From Trichobilharzia regenti (lineage: Eukaryota > Platyhelminthes > Trematoda > Strigeidida > Schistosomatidae): a stretch of DNA of 64,000 bases. The stretch is from positions 69,701,668-69,765,667 of the forward strand of contig OX235270.1 of assembly GCA_944472135.2 (NCBI GenBank), given 5' to 3'. Below, piece by piece: positions 25,051 to 36,189 of the stretch. Each line of letters begins with the position of its first letter. The stretch's first letter is position 1. The translations under genes and the position numbers were made by a program. The notes below the pieces were generated by a model. It saw only the letters and a program-made list of their open reading frames with translations, was not told the origin of the DNA and made no database searches.

Positions 25051-25584
25051 AAGCGTACTGTTGACACGTCCCAGACTATAAAGATTAGCTCAAGTTTGCC
25101 AAAATCCTACTGGACTGAATTTATGAACTTGGATTACTTCAGGTGGTCACAGACTATGAACTCACATCTAGTTCAAAAAGACAGTCATTCAGTAATGTTT
25201 AAATCGCCTCCGTCATGCTAGTAAACACTGTGGATCTATGTGAGTCAGTGTCATCAGTCCTTATATATCAGAATATATCGTGTCACTCCTGCCGTTTAAT
25301 TTAACTTCGAAAATATTCAAATGTTTTCTGGAGAAAAGGATTTTTTCTGTCTCATATTATACGCTATATTAAAGCGACTTTTGTTGTTCGAACATTTCAG
25401 TGATGAGAAACTTTAGACTGAACTTAATTTGACTGTCAGTTGTTCACATTTCTGACCATTTTATTTTCACTACTCATTAAATTTATAATTTACATCTTAT
25501 GATAATAATTCGTCGACAAAGAGCTTGCCAATGGAAATATGATGACTTCATACATTTGAACTGACAGTCAAAATTTTAACACAA

Positions 25585-26490
25585 GTTCATCGACTTTGAA
25601 AAGACTTTCAACATCATTAGCCACGGAGCGATTTAATAAATAACTTAACACAACTACTTCCATGCTCCAAATCTTTATCAGCTTTACTCAACAGCTATTT
25701 AGAAATATCGCGTGTCCGGTGATCCACAATGAACCCCTTGAAGTGAATACAGGAGTTAGTGAAGGTGGCCTGCTACACTCTTTGATATTTCTAACTGTGA
25801 TGGACTGGACTATGCATCAGACTGCGAGTGGGAGCGAGGACACAGGAATACGCTGGAGCGAAAAGAAGACTCTAAGAAATCTGGACTTTGGGGACACAAA
25901 CTAGAAGACTTACAGGTGAAAACCAACGAGTTGTCAGAAGAGGTAGGTAGAGAAGACAGAACTTCATTTGAAAGCAGAGGAGACGGAAGTGATGAAAATA
26001 ACCAGCCAACAACAACAACAACAAAAAACACCTGACACTATCAACAGAAGAAATTTGAAAGAGGTCACCTCCTTCACTGATCTAGACAATATTAGTTCAA
26101 CTGCAGACAAACAGCACGGATGAGGACATGGAAACCAGAATTGGAAAGGCAAGACAGACCTCCATCACTCTGAAGTCGTTTTGGAAATCAGCTGTATGTA
26201 GCATAAAGAGCTAAATTCACATCTTCAACACCGATGTTTGTCCAGTGACTTCTTCAGGAACTTGGCGCGTCACAAAAGGCATTTTGAACAGGCTGATGAA
26301 ATTCGAAATTTCATCAACACATGTCTTTGTCCCATATTAGAGATCAATTGAACAATCGGAAAGAATCAGCAAATAGAAACTCTTGGTATGAACCAGCCTA
26401 TAGCCTACTGTAAAACATATGTTGTAAAGAAAAGAGGTGGATTCTACTGAAGCTCGATGTTTCATTTAGAGCCCAAAGGAATGGTGATTA
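25585..26490 (+). pseudogene. Decayed RTE-clade retrotransposon, RT end to 3' end
   Basis: Begins in the RT with FIDFEKTFNIISHGAI near 25588-25635 and continues with TGVSEGGLLHSLIFLTVMDW near 25752-25808, degraded forms of the TGVRQGCLLSP box. A deletion removes the catalytic FADD (compare LDFGDT joined to KLEDLQVKT near 25880). From there to 26300 it is nearly identical to 14270-14690. It ends near 26480 in remnants of the family's 3' end. Non-functional. Confidence 0.85.
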
Positions 26491-26496
26491 CATTTC

Positions 26497-26780
26497 TCGA
26501 TATAGAAAGACCAGATATGCGGTATGAAATGATATCATTCTATTTCACAGGTTTTCATCAGCTGCACATCTCTACCTGAAATTACAATGATTATAAATAA
26601 TAACATTTCATACTTCAATGTTTGAAAGGTAATACAGAAAACATTATTAGATGAAAGCATCCGGAATATTAGTATTATAATTTTTAGTTTAAGTTACTAT
26701 CAATTTATATGCTATCAAACTATGAAAAAAGGGGTCGTTAGAGAGAAAACAGAAAAATCTAATAAGCAGTGTGAGCTTGT
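26497..26780. repeat. Left inverted repeat of a Penelope-like element
   Basis: Reverse complement of 27410-27712, with small mismatches. Shared landmarks are ctatatagaaagaccagat-like sequence, gaaatgatatcattctat, and caatgtttgaaaggtaat. Together the arms bracket a PLE endonuclease fragment. Confidence 0.85.
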
Positions 26781-26866
26781 GCACCGACATGGCAACTCAA
26801 GAAGGTTAAAGTTCATTAATTTGAAAACTTGCTTAGTGAGCTGAGCCCACTTGTGTGTATGACTAA

Positions 26867-27175
26867 TCAGTGTAATGAAAGTGATATGGTTACCAAGTGA
26901 GTGAGAGATTGACTACACTCTCTTTCTGTGTGCATAAGTTTGGTCCGAAACCTTTGTATGTTTAATATTTTGAAGGGCTTGGAAATCTCGACAAAATGAT
27001 TTGTATCCACAAGCTGTCTGGTAATTGCACTCTGTAAATATATGCTTCCTTTTAAGCATAATTTCTCGGAATATGCTCTGAGAACCGGATCGAAGTCCTT
27101 CTTCCTGTCCTTCCAATGTACTTGCTGCCGCGGGTGCACGTAAATTTATAAATGCAGTTGGAGATAACATCAACA
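26867..27175 (-). pseudogene. Penelope-like element GIY-YIG endonuclease fragment
   Basis: Minus-strand translation, crossing frame changes, shows NCIYKFTC, then SKYIGRTGRRTSIRFSEHIP near 27130-27070, followed by SAITRQLVDTNHFVEISKPF near 27020-26965 and LNIQRFRTKLMHTERE near 26960-26920. The cysteine pair, the YIG box, the Arg/Glu-His downstream and the H-F-V segment match the PLE type of GIY-YIG nuclease, which nicks target DNA for insertion. There is a stop or frame change inside and no RT upstream. It therefore represents a 5'-truncated PLE, flanked on both sides by inverted repeats. Confidence 0.82.
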
Positions 27176-27409
27176 GGGTACTTATCCAGTTACGGTTACC
27201 TGTATAGTGTCACCAGCTTAGCTGTAGGGAAGCATCTCTTTATTGTTCATTTCAGCCCCCTGTCAATCTTTCGTGGTAATGCTTCTCCTTTGAATGTGAG
27301 ACAAATGAATACTTTCTTCTCTTCAACAGTTAGATGTTCCATTTTCTCGTCCTTTTCCCTGATCTTCTTTTGGATAAAATTCTTTGGATGCCTATTTTCC
27401 TTTAGACAC

Positions 27410-27712
27410 TGTTTATTAGATTTTTCTGTTCTCTGTCTTCTCTCAACACCCCCCACCTTTTTGTCATAGCTTAACAGCATATTAATTGATGGTAACTTAA
27501 ACTAAAAATTGTAATACTTATATTCCGGATGCGTTAATCCTATAATGTTTTCTCTATTACCTTTCAAACATTGAAGTATGAAATGTTATTATTTATAACC
27601 ATTGTAATTTCAGGTAGAGATGTGCAGCTGATGAGAACCTGTGGAATAGAATGATATCATTTAATACTGCAAATCTGGTCTTTCTTTCTCTATCGAAATT
27701 TATCAAAGGAAC
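27410..27712. repeat. Right inverted repeat of a Penelope-like element
   Basis: Pairs with 26497-26780 on the opposite strand (for example attacctttcaaacattgaa and ggtagagatgtgcagctgat). Confidence 0.85.
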
Positions 27713-27983
27713 CGAATATATGAGATTACATTTGTAACCTAGCTTGTTGAAATCTAAACCGGTTACTTTTTCAGAGATCTTTTGTAAGAGGCTGTTTGTA
27801 AAACTGGGCTGTTAATAACCAATAAAAATAACTGAGAAATGAAATTGTTCTCATTTGCGCTCAACAATCTAGCCATCTTTTCTTGTACTTTCTGTACGAG
27901 GACTGTTTCGATGTTTTTGAATTCATGACTTTCTTGTTTGCACTGAAGCGACCTAGTACTTTACAATCTAACATGTATTTCAG

Positions 27984-28191
27984 AAAATACAGTACTGAAG
28001 AAGTGGGAACCCTAATCTTAGGAAATAAATTTCACTCGCTGAATGTGTCACCACATCGTACATCTTGGTCGTCTTACAGAAAACGCAGATGCAAAAATCA
28101 GTTGGCTATAAAATGTCAAAAGTTTATTGGTTATTCTGCTAGTAAACGAGTACGGTTATGTGCGTTTGAACGTCGAAAAAATCCATCTTGA
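27984..28191 (+). CDS. Tentative terminal exon of a small gene
   Basis: Opens at a good acceptor, acatgtatttcag, and reads one base plus 68 codons to TGA. An AATAAA lies at 28212-28217, some 20 bases past the stop, with a second near 28248. The peptide is basic (SYRKRRCKNQL, FERRKNPS). I do not recognise it. One base at the start completes the AC left by the donor at 24377, so the two exons would join in frame as Thr. The intron would contain an RTE remnant and a PLE, which is common in schistosomes. The open frame also extends 5' of the acceptor, so another exon start is possible. Confidence 0.38.
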
Positions 28192-28259
28192 AGGTGAAAG
28201 AACTGCAATCAAATAAAGCACTATGATCCAGTGTAATTGTAGCGCAGAAATAAAGACAC

Positions 28260-29736
28260 TCGTGTCTTTTTATATTTTTGAAACCTTTCAGTATTTCAAG
28301 TTTACGCAAGTCCTGATCAGGAAGACGATGACAGGGAGAAATTCAATGAAATAACTATCTGTGATAAAGGTTAACTGCAGAGAATAGATCATTGCTTCAC
28401 CATTAAGTACAAGAAGATAATTTTTCGAAGAATATCACCTCGACAAAAGAAGCTCAGAAATTCTGTATCTCAACTTCAGTCAACTACTCCAGGATGTTGA
28501 CTAGTATTGTATGAGGAGAATGTTTGGCAATGGAACATATACTAGGTTGATAACTAAATGGTGTTCAGGACGCTTCCGCATGCAAAAGCCAAGATCGTAT
28601 ATTGAAGACCGATAATCTATAAAGGCAAGCTTGAAAGCTCACGTAACAAAAAGCAGTTTTCTCACTTAGTACCGAGATGCAGATCCGAGGTGTTTTGCGA
28701 TTTCTGTGATTTTAATTATATAAAGGGATTTTATTGGGAAGGCTTTGAGATAAATCCGACTGAAAAGATACCTGTTTGAAAAATGACAACGCATCACTCT
28801 AATTCATGCTGCTGAAACTAACTGTACCTGAGTGATAGGAGGCGTGATTTCTGACTACCCACCTAGTTTCTAGTCACGAGTATCTCTGTTTACCGTATAG
28901 CGTTAGGTGTAAAGTTATGATTGGTAATAGTGATGTTAAGCGTAGAAGGTCAAACAATGAGATTGCTAAGTTGCATCAGTTGAGTTGATTAAGCTCTGTG
29001 TTACTCACGCCTTATTCGGAGTGCATCTAAGCTAGAAAAGAATTTGAATGGTTTAATGAAAACATGCCGCCAATCCATGAGATATTCAGTATCAGATATT
29101 AATCACGCAGGGAGGCTTAGATGACCATAGTGTGTTGCTCCAAACGTTGAGAACCGATGGCTAGAGACCTCTGTTTGAATAACTCAAAATGGTTCTCCAA
29201 GGTACAAATATATTCACACCATGTTAATATCTAGACTCAATTCTAAATTCTTCACATGATTATTCTTTCTTTTAGTCTACTGTAGTTTCATTGAATTTAT
29301 TTTCTATGCTTCTGTGTACGTCTTCTTAAGGTTTAACAATTTGCAGTGATACACTTCTTTATTGAAACTGCTGGGTAATCAGAAATCATAAAACCGATCA
29401 GTACAATAAGTACGGTATTTGGTATACCTAATGAATAATTTTCTGAACTAAATTTATTTCAGTACGTTTCAAAATAGGCACGTAGAGACAACTGCTAAAT
29501 AGTCAGATTCATGCTCGTGGAGCCGGATAACTTCAGTGCACATCAAGCTCGTAATTTCTGAATGTGTAGAACATTACTTCCCTTTTTTTCTACAGTGAGA
29601 AAGCCTTACGAGCACATTTATGGACTATAAGTACTAATGTATTCCTTTTGTACTGTTTGGGCTTATTAATAAAAATCAGTGCTCATATGCTGAATAATCG
29701 GGTGAAAGTAGTACTTCTTAACTTGAACTGTTTACT

Positions 29737-29779
<43 letters not shown>

Positions 29780-30185
29780 AATACTTGCTAAACGCACATA
29801 TAATAATAATAATAATAAAAGCATGCTCCTTAAAGAAAAGTAGAGTTTGTCCAGCATATGGCTGATTCATGTCTGTAAGTGAGTGGAGCTTCTCTTTAAA
29901 TAGTCAGGAAAATTCTTAGTAACCGATGAAACCAATGAAGTCCTCATAAAACGTATCCATGTTTAAAATAAGAACATCTTTTAAAAGAAATGGACCATTT
30001 TATTAGAAAATGTCACCCTCCATTTATTCCCCTCTTTTATTAGCAACATTTCAATACAACGTGGTTTAGCTGATGCGTTCACGCTTGCAACGAAGAAGTA
30101 GAGAGTACCGCAGTCACACCACGCTAACATACTATTTCAAAGATTGATATAAGAATAGAACTTGAACACTGTGGTAGAGTATAAT
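28260..30185. other. No gene recognised
   Basis: AT-rich DNA with an AT tract at 29740-29775 and a TAA tract near 29801-29818. Confidence 0.45.
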
Positions 30186-30602
30186 TCCATTTTGGGTAAA
30201 ATTTTGTTTTCGATAAAGTCTCACAGCGTCGTTATACAGTAATATTTATTGATGACGTTTTGAGCACAATTTATTGTTCATAATCATATCAAGGTACTCA
30301 TGCAACTTTCTAACTTCGTTTATATAATTCCATTATTTTTCCTCGCTTGACTTGATTGAGTCTACACCTAGCACATGCAATAGGAATGACTCATCACTCA
30401 GACGTGAAATATGCAAAATACTACTATCGATCAAATCAAGCGAGGAAAAATAATGGAATTATATAAACGAAGTTAGAAAGTTGTGTGAGTAACTTAATAT
30501 GATTATGAGCAGTAATAAATTGTTCTCGAAACGTCATCAGTAAATATTACTGTATAACGACGCTGTGAGACTTTATCAAAATAAATTTTACCCACAATGG
30601 TG
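30186..30602. repeat. Inverted repeat pair, probable PLE terminal repeats without ORF
   Basis: Arm 30186-30360 is the reverse complement of 30425-30602 with few differences (agtctcacagcgtcgttata against tataacgacgctgtgagact; ttcctcgcttga against tcaagcgaggaa). The 64-base spacer codes for nothing. The layout is like 17377-17770 and like the arms around the PLE fragments. Confidence 0.88.
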
Positions 30603-31264
30603 TTTCAACGGTTCTCAGTTCCTCATACTCTCAATGAAATACAATACAATTTTATTAAAAAATTACTTCTATTCAAACATCTCTCAGGTGAAATTTCAAT
30701 GGCAGAAAATGTTCACTTTGCTATAATAAGTAATAGCAAATGAAATGGTGAGAAGGCGAACGGAAGAGTGATAAATGCATTTAACATCATCAGGAATAGA
30801 ATATCAGTCAATACAATTATTCTTCCTCATACTTGATGAGACTTAAAGATATGAGAGATGTTTAACAGATAATATATGCTAGAATATAAATTAATAACTG
30901 GAATATTGTGTGCTTAATAGATGGAGATCCCTATTCATGACGCAGTAGAGTGAAGCATGAGACAACAACAATCAGCGACATGTGTGGTTCCTTATCTGTC
31001 ATAAGAAAGGGTTTATCGACAAGTTAAAGCGACGTCGAATGACATCGGAAAGCAAATACAGTTTTCCGACATGACCGAAAGGTGGGTGAAAATTCTATTT
31101 CAGCTTCCCAAAGCTAAATATAGTAATTAAAAAGGCAATTCGCGCAGTATCCACTCTAATTTAAATCGCCTGACTAAATTCAGCCTCTTGTAAACGCCAG
31201 TATACATTTTGGTGAATACCGATAGAGGAGAGTGAAAGTGATAAGTCAGCATTTGTCGATGTCT
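30603..31264. other. No gene recognised
   Basis: AT-rich sequence upstream of the RTE insertion. Confidence 0.5.
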
Positions 31265-31275
31265 ATCCTCCGAAC
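31265..31275 (+). repeat. Left target-site duplication of RTE element
   Basis: ATCCTCCGAAC here is repeated exactly at 34519-34529, flanking the element. Confidence 0.85.
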
Positions 31276-31485
31276 CTCGCCAGATACTAGCTTGCTAGGC
31301 TACTAGCTTACTAGTTTTCTCGCCGGTCCCAAGCCCGGGTAAAGAGGGAGGGTTGGGGCGTGGTGCTAGCAACTCCACCCCTGTAAAACAACCAAATCGC
31401 TACAGAAACTTCAACGAATAAATATATTAAAAATTCTAAAAACATAAGCAATAGCCTTACTTTTCGCTGGAATCGGGGAAGTGAA

Positions 31486-34167
31486 ATGACGCAGGCTGGT
31501 GAAAGCCTTCGGGAAGCCAGTCAGCCGATGTGCCTTCTTTCGATGAAAGCAAAAGTAAGGATGGGTACCTGGAATGTTCGCACAATGTACGAAACTGGAA
31601 AGGCTGCCCAGATAGCCGCTGAAATGAGAAGGTACAGAATAGAAGTGTTGGGAATCTGCGAGAGCAGATGGAACGGAACTGGAAGGTGCCAACTACCTAC
31701 TGGAGAGACAGTAATCTATTCCGGCCACCTAGAGGACAACCATGAGCACACCGAGGGAGTGGCCATCATGATGTCACCAACAGCAACCAAAGCTCTCATG
31801 CAGTGGGAACCAATCTCCTCCAGGATAATGACAGCCAGGTTCAACTCAAAAGGAAGGAAAGTTACAGTCATTCAATGTTATGCGCCTACAAACGTCTCAG
31901 AACAAGAGAAGAAGGAGGCGTTCTACAGACAACTACAAGCAATAATGGACAACGTCCCAAATGGCGATATCAAAATCCTGATGGGCGACATGAATGCGAA
32001 GCTGGGACGAGACAACACAGGAAGAGAACTCACCATGGGTCGTGAGGCCCTCGGTGAAATGAACGACAATGGTGAACTCTTCTCAGACTTCTGCGCCTTC
32101 AATGATTTGGTGATTGGTGGTAGTGTGTTCAAACACAAGGATATACACAAGACGACATGGATTTCACCAGATGGAAACACCAAGAACCAAATAGACTTCA
32201 TCTCAATTTCAAGAAAGTGGAGACGGAGCCTACTGGACACAAGGTCAAGGAGAGGAGCAGATGTGGGTTCAGACCACTATCTAGTAGAAGGGACTTTCAA
32301 GGTGAAACTAAAAGCCTCGAGGATAGCTGGGGATAGGCCACAATGCAAGTTCAACACTCAATTACTGAAGGACACAACCACAAAAGACACCTTCACTGCA
32401 ACTGTCAGAGCAAAGCAGGAAACACTACGCGACATCACTGAAGAATCATGCGTGGAAGAACATTGGAAGTCTCTGAAGGCGATTCTCAACGAAACGTGTT
32501 CAACGGTTCTAGGAAGAAAGAAGAGACAAGACAAGGAATGGCTCTCAACGGACACTTGGAAATTAATAGAAGAGAGGAGAATGGTGAAAGAGAAAATGAT
32601 TCAATGCAAGGACGGACAGGAGAAGGAGACGATGAGCTCAACTTACAAAGCATTGGACAAAGAAGTGAAGAAAAGTGCTAGGAAGGACAAAAGACGATTC
32701 TACGACAATCTAGCTACTGAAGCTGAAAAGGCAGCAGGCAAAAGGGACCTGAGGACACTATATCAGATAACCAAATCTCTATCCGGGAAGAGACCAACAC
32801 AAGCGAAACCTATAAAAGACAGCCAAGGGAAGCCCATTACCAAGGAAGAAAAACAGATTAAACAATGGGCGGATCACTTCAAAGGACTCTTGAACCGACC
32901 ATCACCTGCAACCCGTCCAGAAATACCAACAACAGCGCGCACACAACTGCAAGTTGACACCAATCCTCCAACGAGAGCTGAAGTCTTGAACGCAATCAAA
33001 CTTCTGAAAGCTGGAAAAACAGCCGGACCAGATGGAATACCCCCTGAAGCACTGAAAGCAGACCCAGAGACGACAGCAGACATGCTGACTCCATTATTGC
33101 AAAAGGTCTGGAAGGAGGGAAAGGTGCCTACTGACTGGAGGAAAGGTTACCTCGTGAAACTACCAAAGAAGGGCGACTTAGGACTCTGCAAGAACTGGCG
33201 AGGAATCATGCTCCTATCGACGCCAAGTAAAATCCTGAGTCGCATCATCCTGGAGAGATTAAAGGACGCACTGGAGACAGAACTCCGACCAGAACAAGCT
33301 GGATTCAGGAAAGGCAAATCATGTACTGACCAAATTGCAACTCTACGCATCATCATCGAACAAAGCATGGAATGGCAATCAAACCTCTACCTCAACTTTA
33401 TAGACTTTGAGAAGGCCTTCGACAGCGTTGATCGTGAAGTAATTTGGAAATTACTCGAGTACTATGGCGTACCCCAAATATTCATCAACCTTATTCAACA
33501 GCTGTACGACAACGGCACCTGCCAAGTGATCCACAACGGAAAACTCAGCGAGGCGTTTGGAGTAAACACAGGAGTCAGACAAGGGTGCTTACTATCACCA
33601 ATGATATTCCTAATTGTGGTGGACTGGATTATGCGTCAGACTGTGGGAAACGAGAAGACAGGAATATCCTGGACCGACGTGAAGAACCTAGAAGACCTGG
33701 ATTTCGCGGATGATTTATGTTTGATGTCACACACAATCGAAGACTTACAAGCGAAAACCGACAAACTGGTCGAAGAAGCGGCAAAGACAGGACTCCAGGT
33801 AAACATAGACAAGACGGAGGTTATGAAAATAACCAACCAACAACAGCAACAACATCCAACGTCAATCACCATCAACGGGAGGGATTTGAAAGAGGTTACT
33901 TCATTCACTTATCTAGGGAGCATTGTCTCAACTACAGGAGGAGCGGACGAGGATGTCAAATCGAGAATCGGGAAGGCGAGAAACACATTCATCAGCCTGA
34001 AATCAATCTGGAAATCTTCGTCACTCAGCATCACCAACAAAATTCGGATTTTCAATACAAACGTAAAGTCAGTTCTTCTATACGGATCAGAAACTTGGCG
34101 GGTCACAAAGAATATTTCCAACAGCTGTTGCAGACCTTTATTAACAACTGTCTTCGCTCTATACTGA
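31486..34167 (+). CDS. RTE endonuclease-reverse transcriptase ORF (main frame)
   Basis: 893 codons. The endonuclease/exonuclease/phosphatase domain occupies about residues 25-270, with GTWNVRTMYETGKA near the start, GICESRWNG carrying the metal-binding Glu, MGDMNAKLG, QIDFIS, and the catalytic SDH at 262-264. It nicks target DNA to prime reverse transcription. The RT spans about 480-800, with KAGKTAGPDGIPPEAL, NWRGIMLLSTPSKILSR, FIDFEKAFDSVDR (first catalytic Asp), TGVRQGCLLSP, and LDFADD with FADD at 740-743 (catalytic pair). A Gln run near 785-789 precedes KEVTSFTYLGSIVS. All catalytic residues I can identify are present. After residue about 874 (SETWRVTK) the frame is wrong and the ORF ends in an unrelated peptide. 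The true C-terminus continues in another frame to 34502. The first in-frame Met is taken as the start; MCLLSMKAK at residue 16 is an alternative. Confidence 0.92.
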   Translation: MTQAGESLREASQPMCLLSMKAKVRMGTWNVRTMYETGKAAQIAAEMRRYRIEVLGICESRWNGTGRCQLPTGETVIYSGHLEDNHEHTEGVAIMMSPTATKALMQWEPISSRIMTARFNSKGRKVTVIQCYAPTNVSEQEKKEAFYRQLQAIMDNVPNGDIKILMGDMNAKLGRDNTGRELTMGREALGEMNDNGELFSDFCAFNDLVIGGSVFKHKDIHKTTWISPDGNTKNQIDFISISRKWRRSLLDTRSRRGADVGSDHYLVEGTFKVKLKASRIAGDRPQCKFNTQLLKDTTTKDTFTATVRAKQETLRDITEESCVEEHWKSLKAILNETCSTVLGRKKRQDKEWLSTDTWKLIEERRMVKEKMIQCKDGQEKETMSSTYKALDKEVKKSARKDKRRFYDNLATEAEKAAGKRDLRTLYQITKSLSGKRPTQAKPIKDSQGKPITKEEKQIKQWADHFKGLLNRPSPATRPEIPTTARTQLQVDTNPPTRAEVLNAIKLLKAGKTAGPDGIPPEALKADPETTADMLTPLLQKVWKEGKVPTDWRKGYLVKLPKKGDLGLCKNWRGIMLLSTPSKILSRIILERLKDALETELRPEQAGFRKGKSCTDQIATLRIIIEQSMEWQSNLYLNFIDFEKAFDSVDREVIWKLLEYYGVPQIFINLIQQLYDNGTCQVIHNGKLSEAFGVNTGVRQGCLLSPMIFLIVVDWIMRQTVGNEKTGISWTDVKNLEDLDFADDLCLMSHTIEDLQAKTDKLVEEAAKTGLQVNIDKTEVMKITNQQQQQHPTSITINGRDLKEVTSFTYLGSIVSTTGGADEDVKSRIGKARNTFISLKSIWKSSSLSITNKIRIFNTNVKSVLLYGSETWRVTKNISNSCCRPLLTTVFALY

Positions 34168-34502
34168 AGATCAGATGGCCGGAAAGAATCACCAACAAGG
34201 AATTATGGGAACAAACAAAGCAAGAACCAATCGCCCAACAAATATGCAGGAGAAAGTGGAGATGGATCGGACACTCGCTGAGGAGACCGCTGGGTGACAT
34301 CGCGCGCCAAGCCCTCGAGTGGAACCCGAAAGGGAAGCGGCGTGTGGGACGTCCAAGGGTGACATGGAGGAGATCGTGTGAAGAGGAGTTGAAAGAATAT
34401 GGATTAACATGGATGCAGGCGAAAAGTATAGCAGAAGACAGAAGAAAATGGAGACGTGCAGTTGAAGCCCTATGTTCCACTAGGAACCCAAGGGAGCAAT
34501 AA
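34100..34502 (+). pseudogene. RTE ORF C-terminal part, displaced by a frame change
   Basis: In this frame the reading continues FINNCLRSILKIRWPERI, then WRWIGHSLRR, the basic RRVGRPRVTWRRSCEEEL, and stops at NPREQ. This is the conserved C-terminal region of RTE proteins, probably RNA binding. The decayed copies at 2.4-2.8 kb and 14.7-15.0 kb have the same segment following directly on SETW, so a small indel near 34105-34130 in this copy is the cause. Confidence 0.85.
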
Positions 34503-34518
34503 TAATAAAATAATAATA

Positions 34519-34529
34519 ATCCTCCGAAC
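34519..34529 (+). repeat. Right target-site duplication of RTE element
   Basis: Exact copy of 31265-31275. Confidence 0.85.
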
Positions 34530-35900
34530 TGACAGAAGTGCTGTTCACATGGTCAATATGTGCCTGATATAAAAATCTGAGAAATTTTGGAATCGCTCAG
34601 TAGTGAAATGGCTGGAGACAATTTTAGTTAACAATACTCGCACAAAACAGTCAAAAAGCAACCAACCAACTTGATGAATGAGGCCAAAATACTGCAGCTA
34701 ATGGTGTGTGTATATTTCATAAGTACTATGGTTACTTAGTAAAACTGGAATCCCAGTGAAACGCATGGCAGGACACTCATCACCCAGTACTGCCCAGTAT
34801 GAGAGGGGTATAACCGATTTTTGGTGACTTCACTCAGCCCTTCTCCATTATTTAATTGCTAGCCGTCCACTAAGTGATGGTGGTGTTTGGAGGAAGTCAT
34901 CTGCAGGTCTACATACACAAAAAGCGATCATTTAAAACGCGTAAGCTGCTATTGGCTGCCTCAGAGATTTGCATTCATGGGCCATAGTTTCATTTCAGTC
35001 TTCCGTTTACAGGCAGTCCTAATTCAGTCTCACTGACGTTTACATTAAACAGTTAATTACTACACTTTGAATAATACTTAGAAATTTGAATTCTGCAACG
35101 ACTGCAGTGGCCTGAATAATTTGCGCACTATTCATGAAGCTTTTTATTCGTAGACATACGATTGGCAAACAATGAACGAAACCCGACCTAAGTTGCTTGA
35201 CTTTTTATAGCTGGTGCAATACATCTTTTTTAAGAAGAATTCAGGGTTTTCCAATCTTGTTTACTAAAAGTGAAATTTCTTAGAAGAGAGTTAACTAGAT
35301 AATTGCAGAAATATTTCCCTGGGCATTTGCTTTAATACGAATACAGGAGATGAAGGGAGGTATATTTCTGTCAATGAGGTGTTATAATACTAGGTGAAAT
35401 GAGGTATATACACATACTAAACGGTTACCCCCCATTGTTAACACAGAAAGTATTAGTTCAGTAAATACGAACTGATGAATTAAGCAAATAACGGGAGTAG
35501 TGTTCAGCCCGATTCTTATCTCTTCTAAAAACTCATCACTTATGATTGCTTTTACTGCATATATATTGATTACTGATCTCATTTGATACAGTTATCTTTT
35601 TTAGGGTAAAATTTTGTTCTTCCCCTATCCCTATTTATCTTCTTTTTGAGTAGTTTTCATATGGATTAGAATGTTTGTTTGTTTTTCTTTGGTTTTTATA
35701 GATTTGCCCCGTTCACCTACTTTGCATAAATTGATGTAAAGATAAGAAATAAGATATAAGAAATAAATAAGAAATAAAGATAATAAGATTCAAACAGTTT
35801 ATGATGTATTAAAAATTGTTTACACTTGAAAAAGTCGAACTAATTCGTGAGATATAATAATTTTATGAAGCACAACTATATGCTATATATGTCCAAACAA
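34530..35900. other. No gene recognised
   Basis: AT-rich DNA with short AAATAAG-type repeats near 35745-35790. No convincing coding sequence. Confidence 0.45.
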
Positions 35901-35984
35901 AGTTCACTTTTAACAGTTCGAAAACATTTGAGCATTGGGTATATGATATTCATTATAATAAAGCTTTTTTTGTATTTCCCAATG

Positions 35985-36110
35985 AATGGAAAACAAAACG
36001 ATACTGCCTTTTACTGACGTTTCGCTATTTAATGCTGCTAATAGCTTTGTCAAAGTATTATTAAACCAGAATTTACAAAATCTCAGCTTATATACACAGT
36101 TCATTCTTGC
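35985..36110. repeat. Left inverted repeat of a Penelope-like element
   Basis: Reverse complement of 37125-37245, with modest divergence (gacgtttcgctatttaatgc against the other arm's actagatagtgaaacgtcag, and ttaaaccagaatttacaaaa against ttttgtaaattctggtttaa). Confidence 0.85.
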
Positions 36111-36189
36111 AGAAACTAAACAATCTATCTTCGAGAATCCGGTTTACTTCGGAACCATTTCTAGACTGCCTAGTTTAGAGGAGGGGAAA

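Larger units (their letters stand above)
31276..34518 (+). mobile_element. Near-complete RTE-clade non-LTR retrotransposon
   Basis: A 3.2 kb element bounded by an exact 11-bp duplication. The 5' leader (to 31485) holds ccggtcccaagcccgggtaa. One long ORF encodes an apurinic-type endonuclease and a reverse transcriptase, with a second frame finishing the C-terminus. The 3' end is a short run of AATAAT repeats, typical of RTE elements, which lack poly(A). The low damage (one frame change, no other stop) and the intact duplication indicate a recent insertion. SR2 is the known RTE-like family of schistosomes; whether this is SR2 or another RTE family needs sequence comparison. Confidence 0.92.

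Noticed and set aside
27152..27469. 105-codon plus-strand ORF
   Set aside because: It is antisense to the PLE nuclease and to its inverted repeat.
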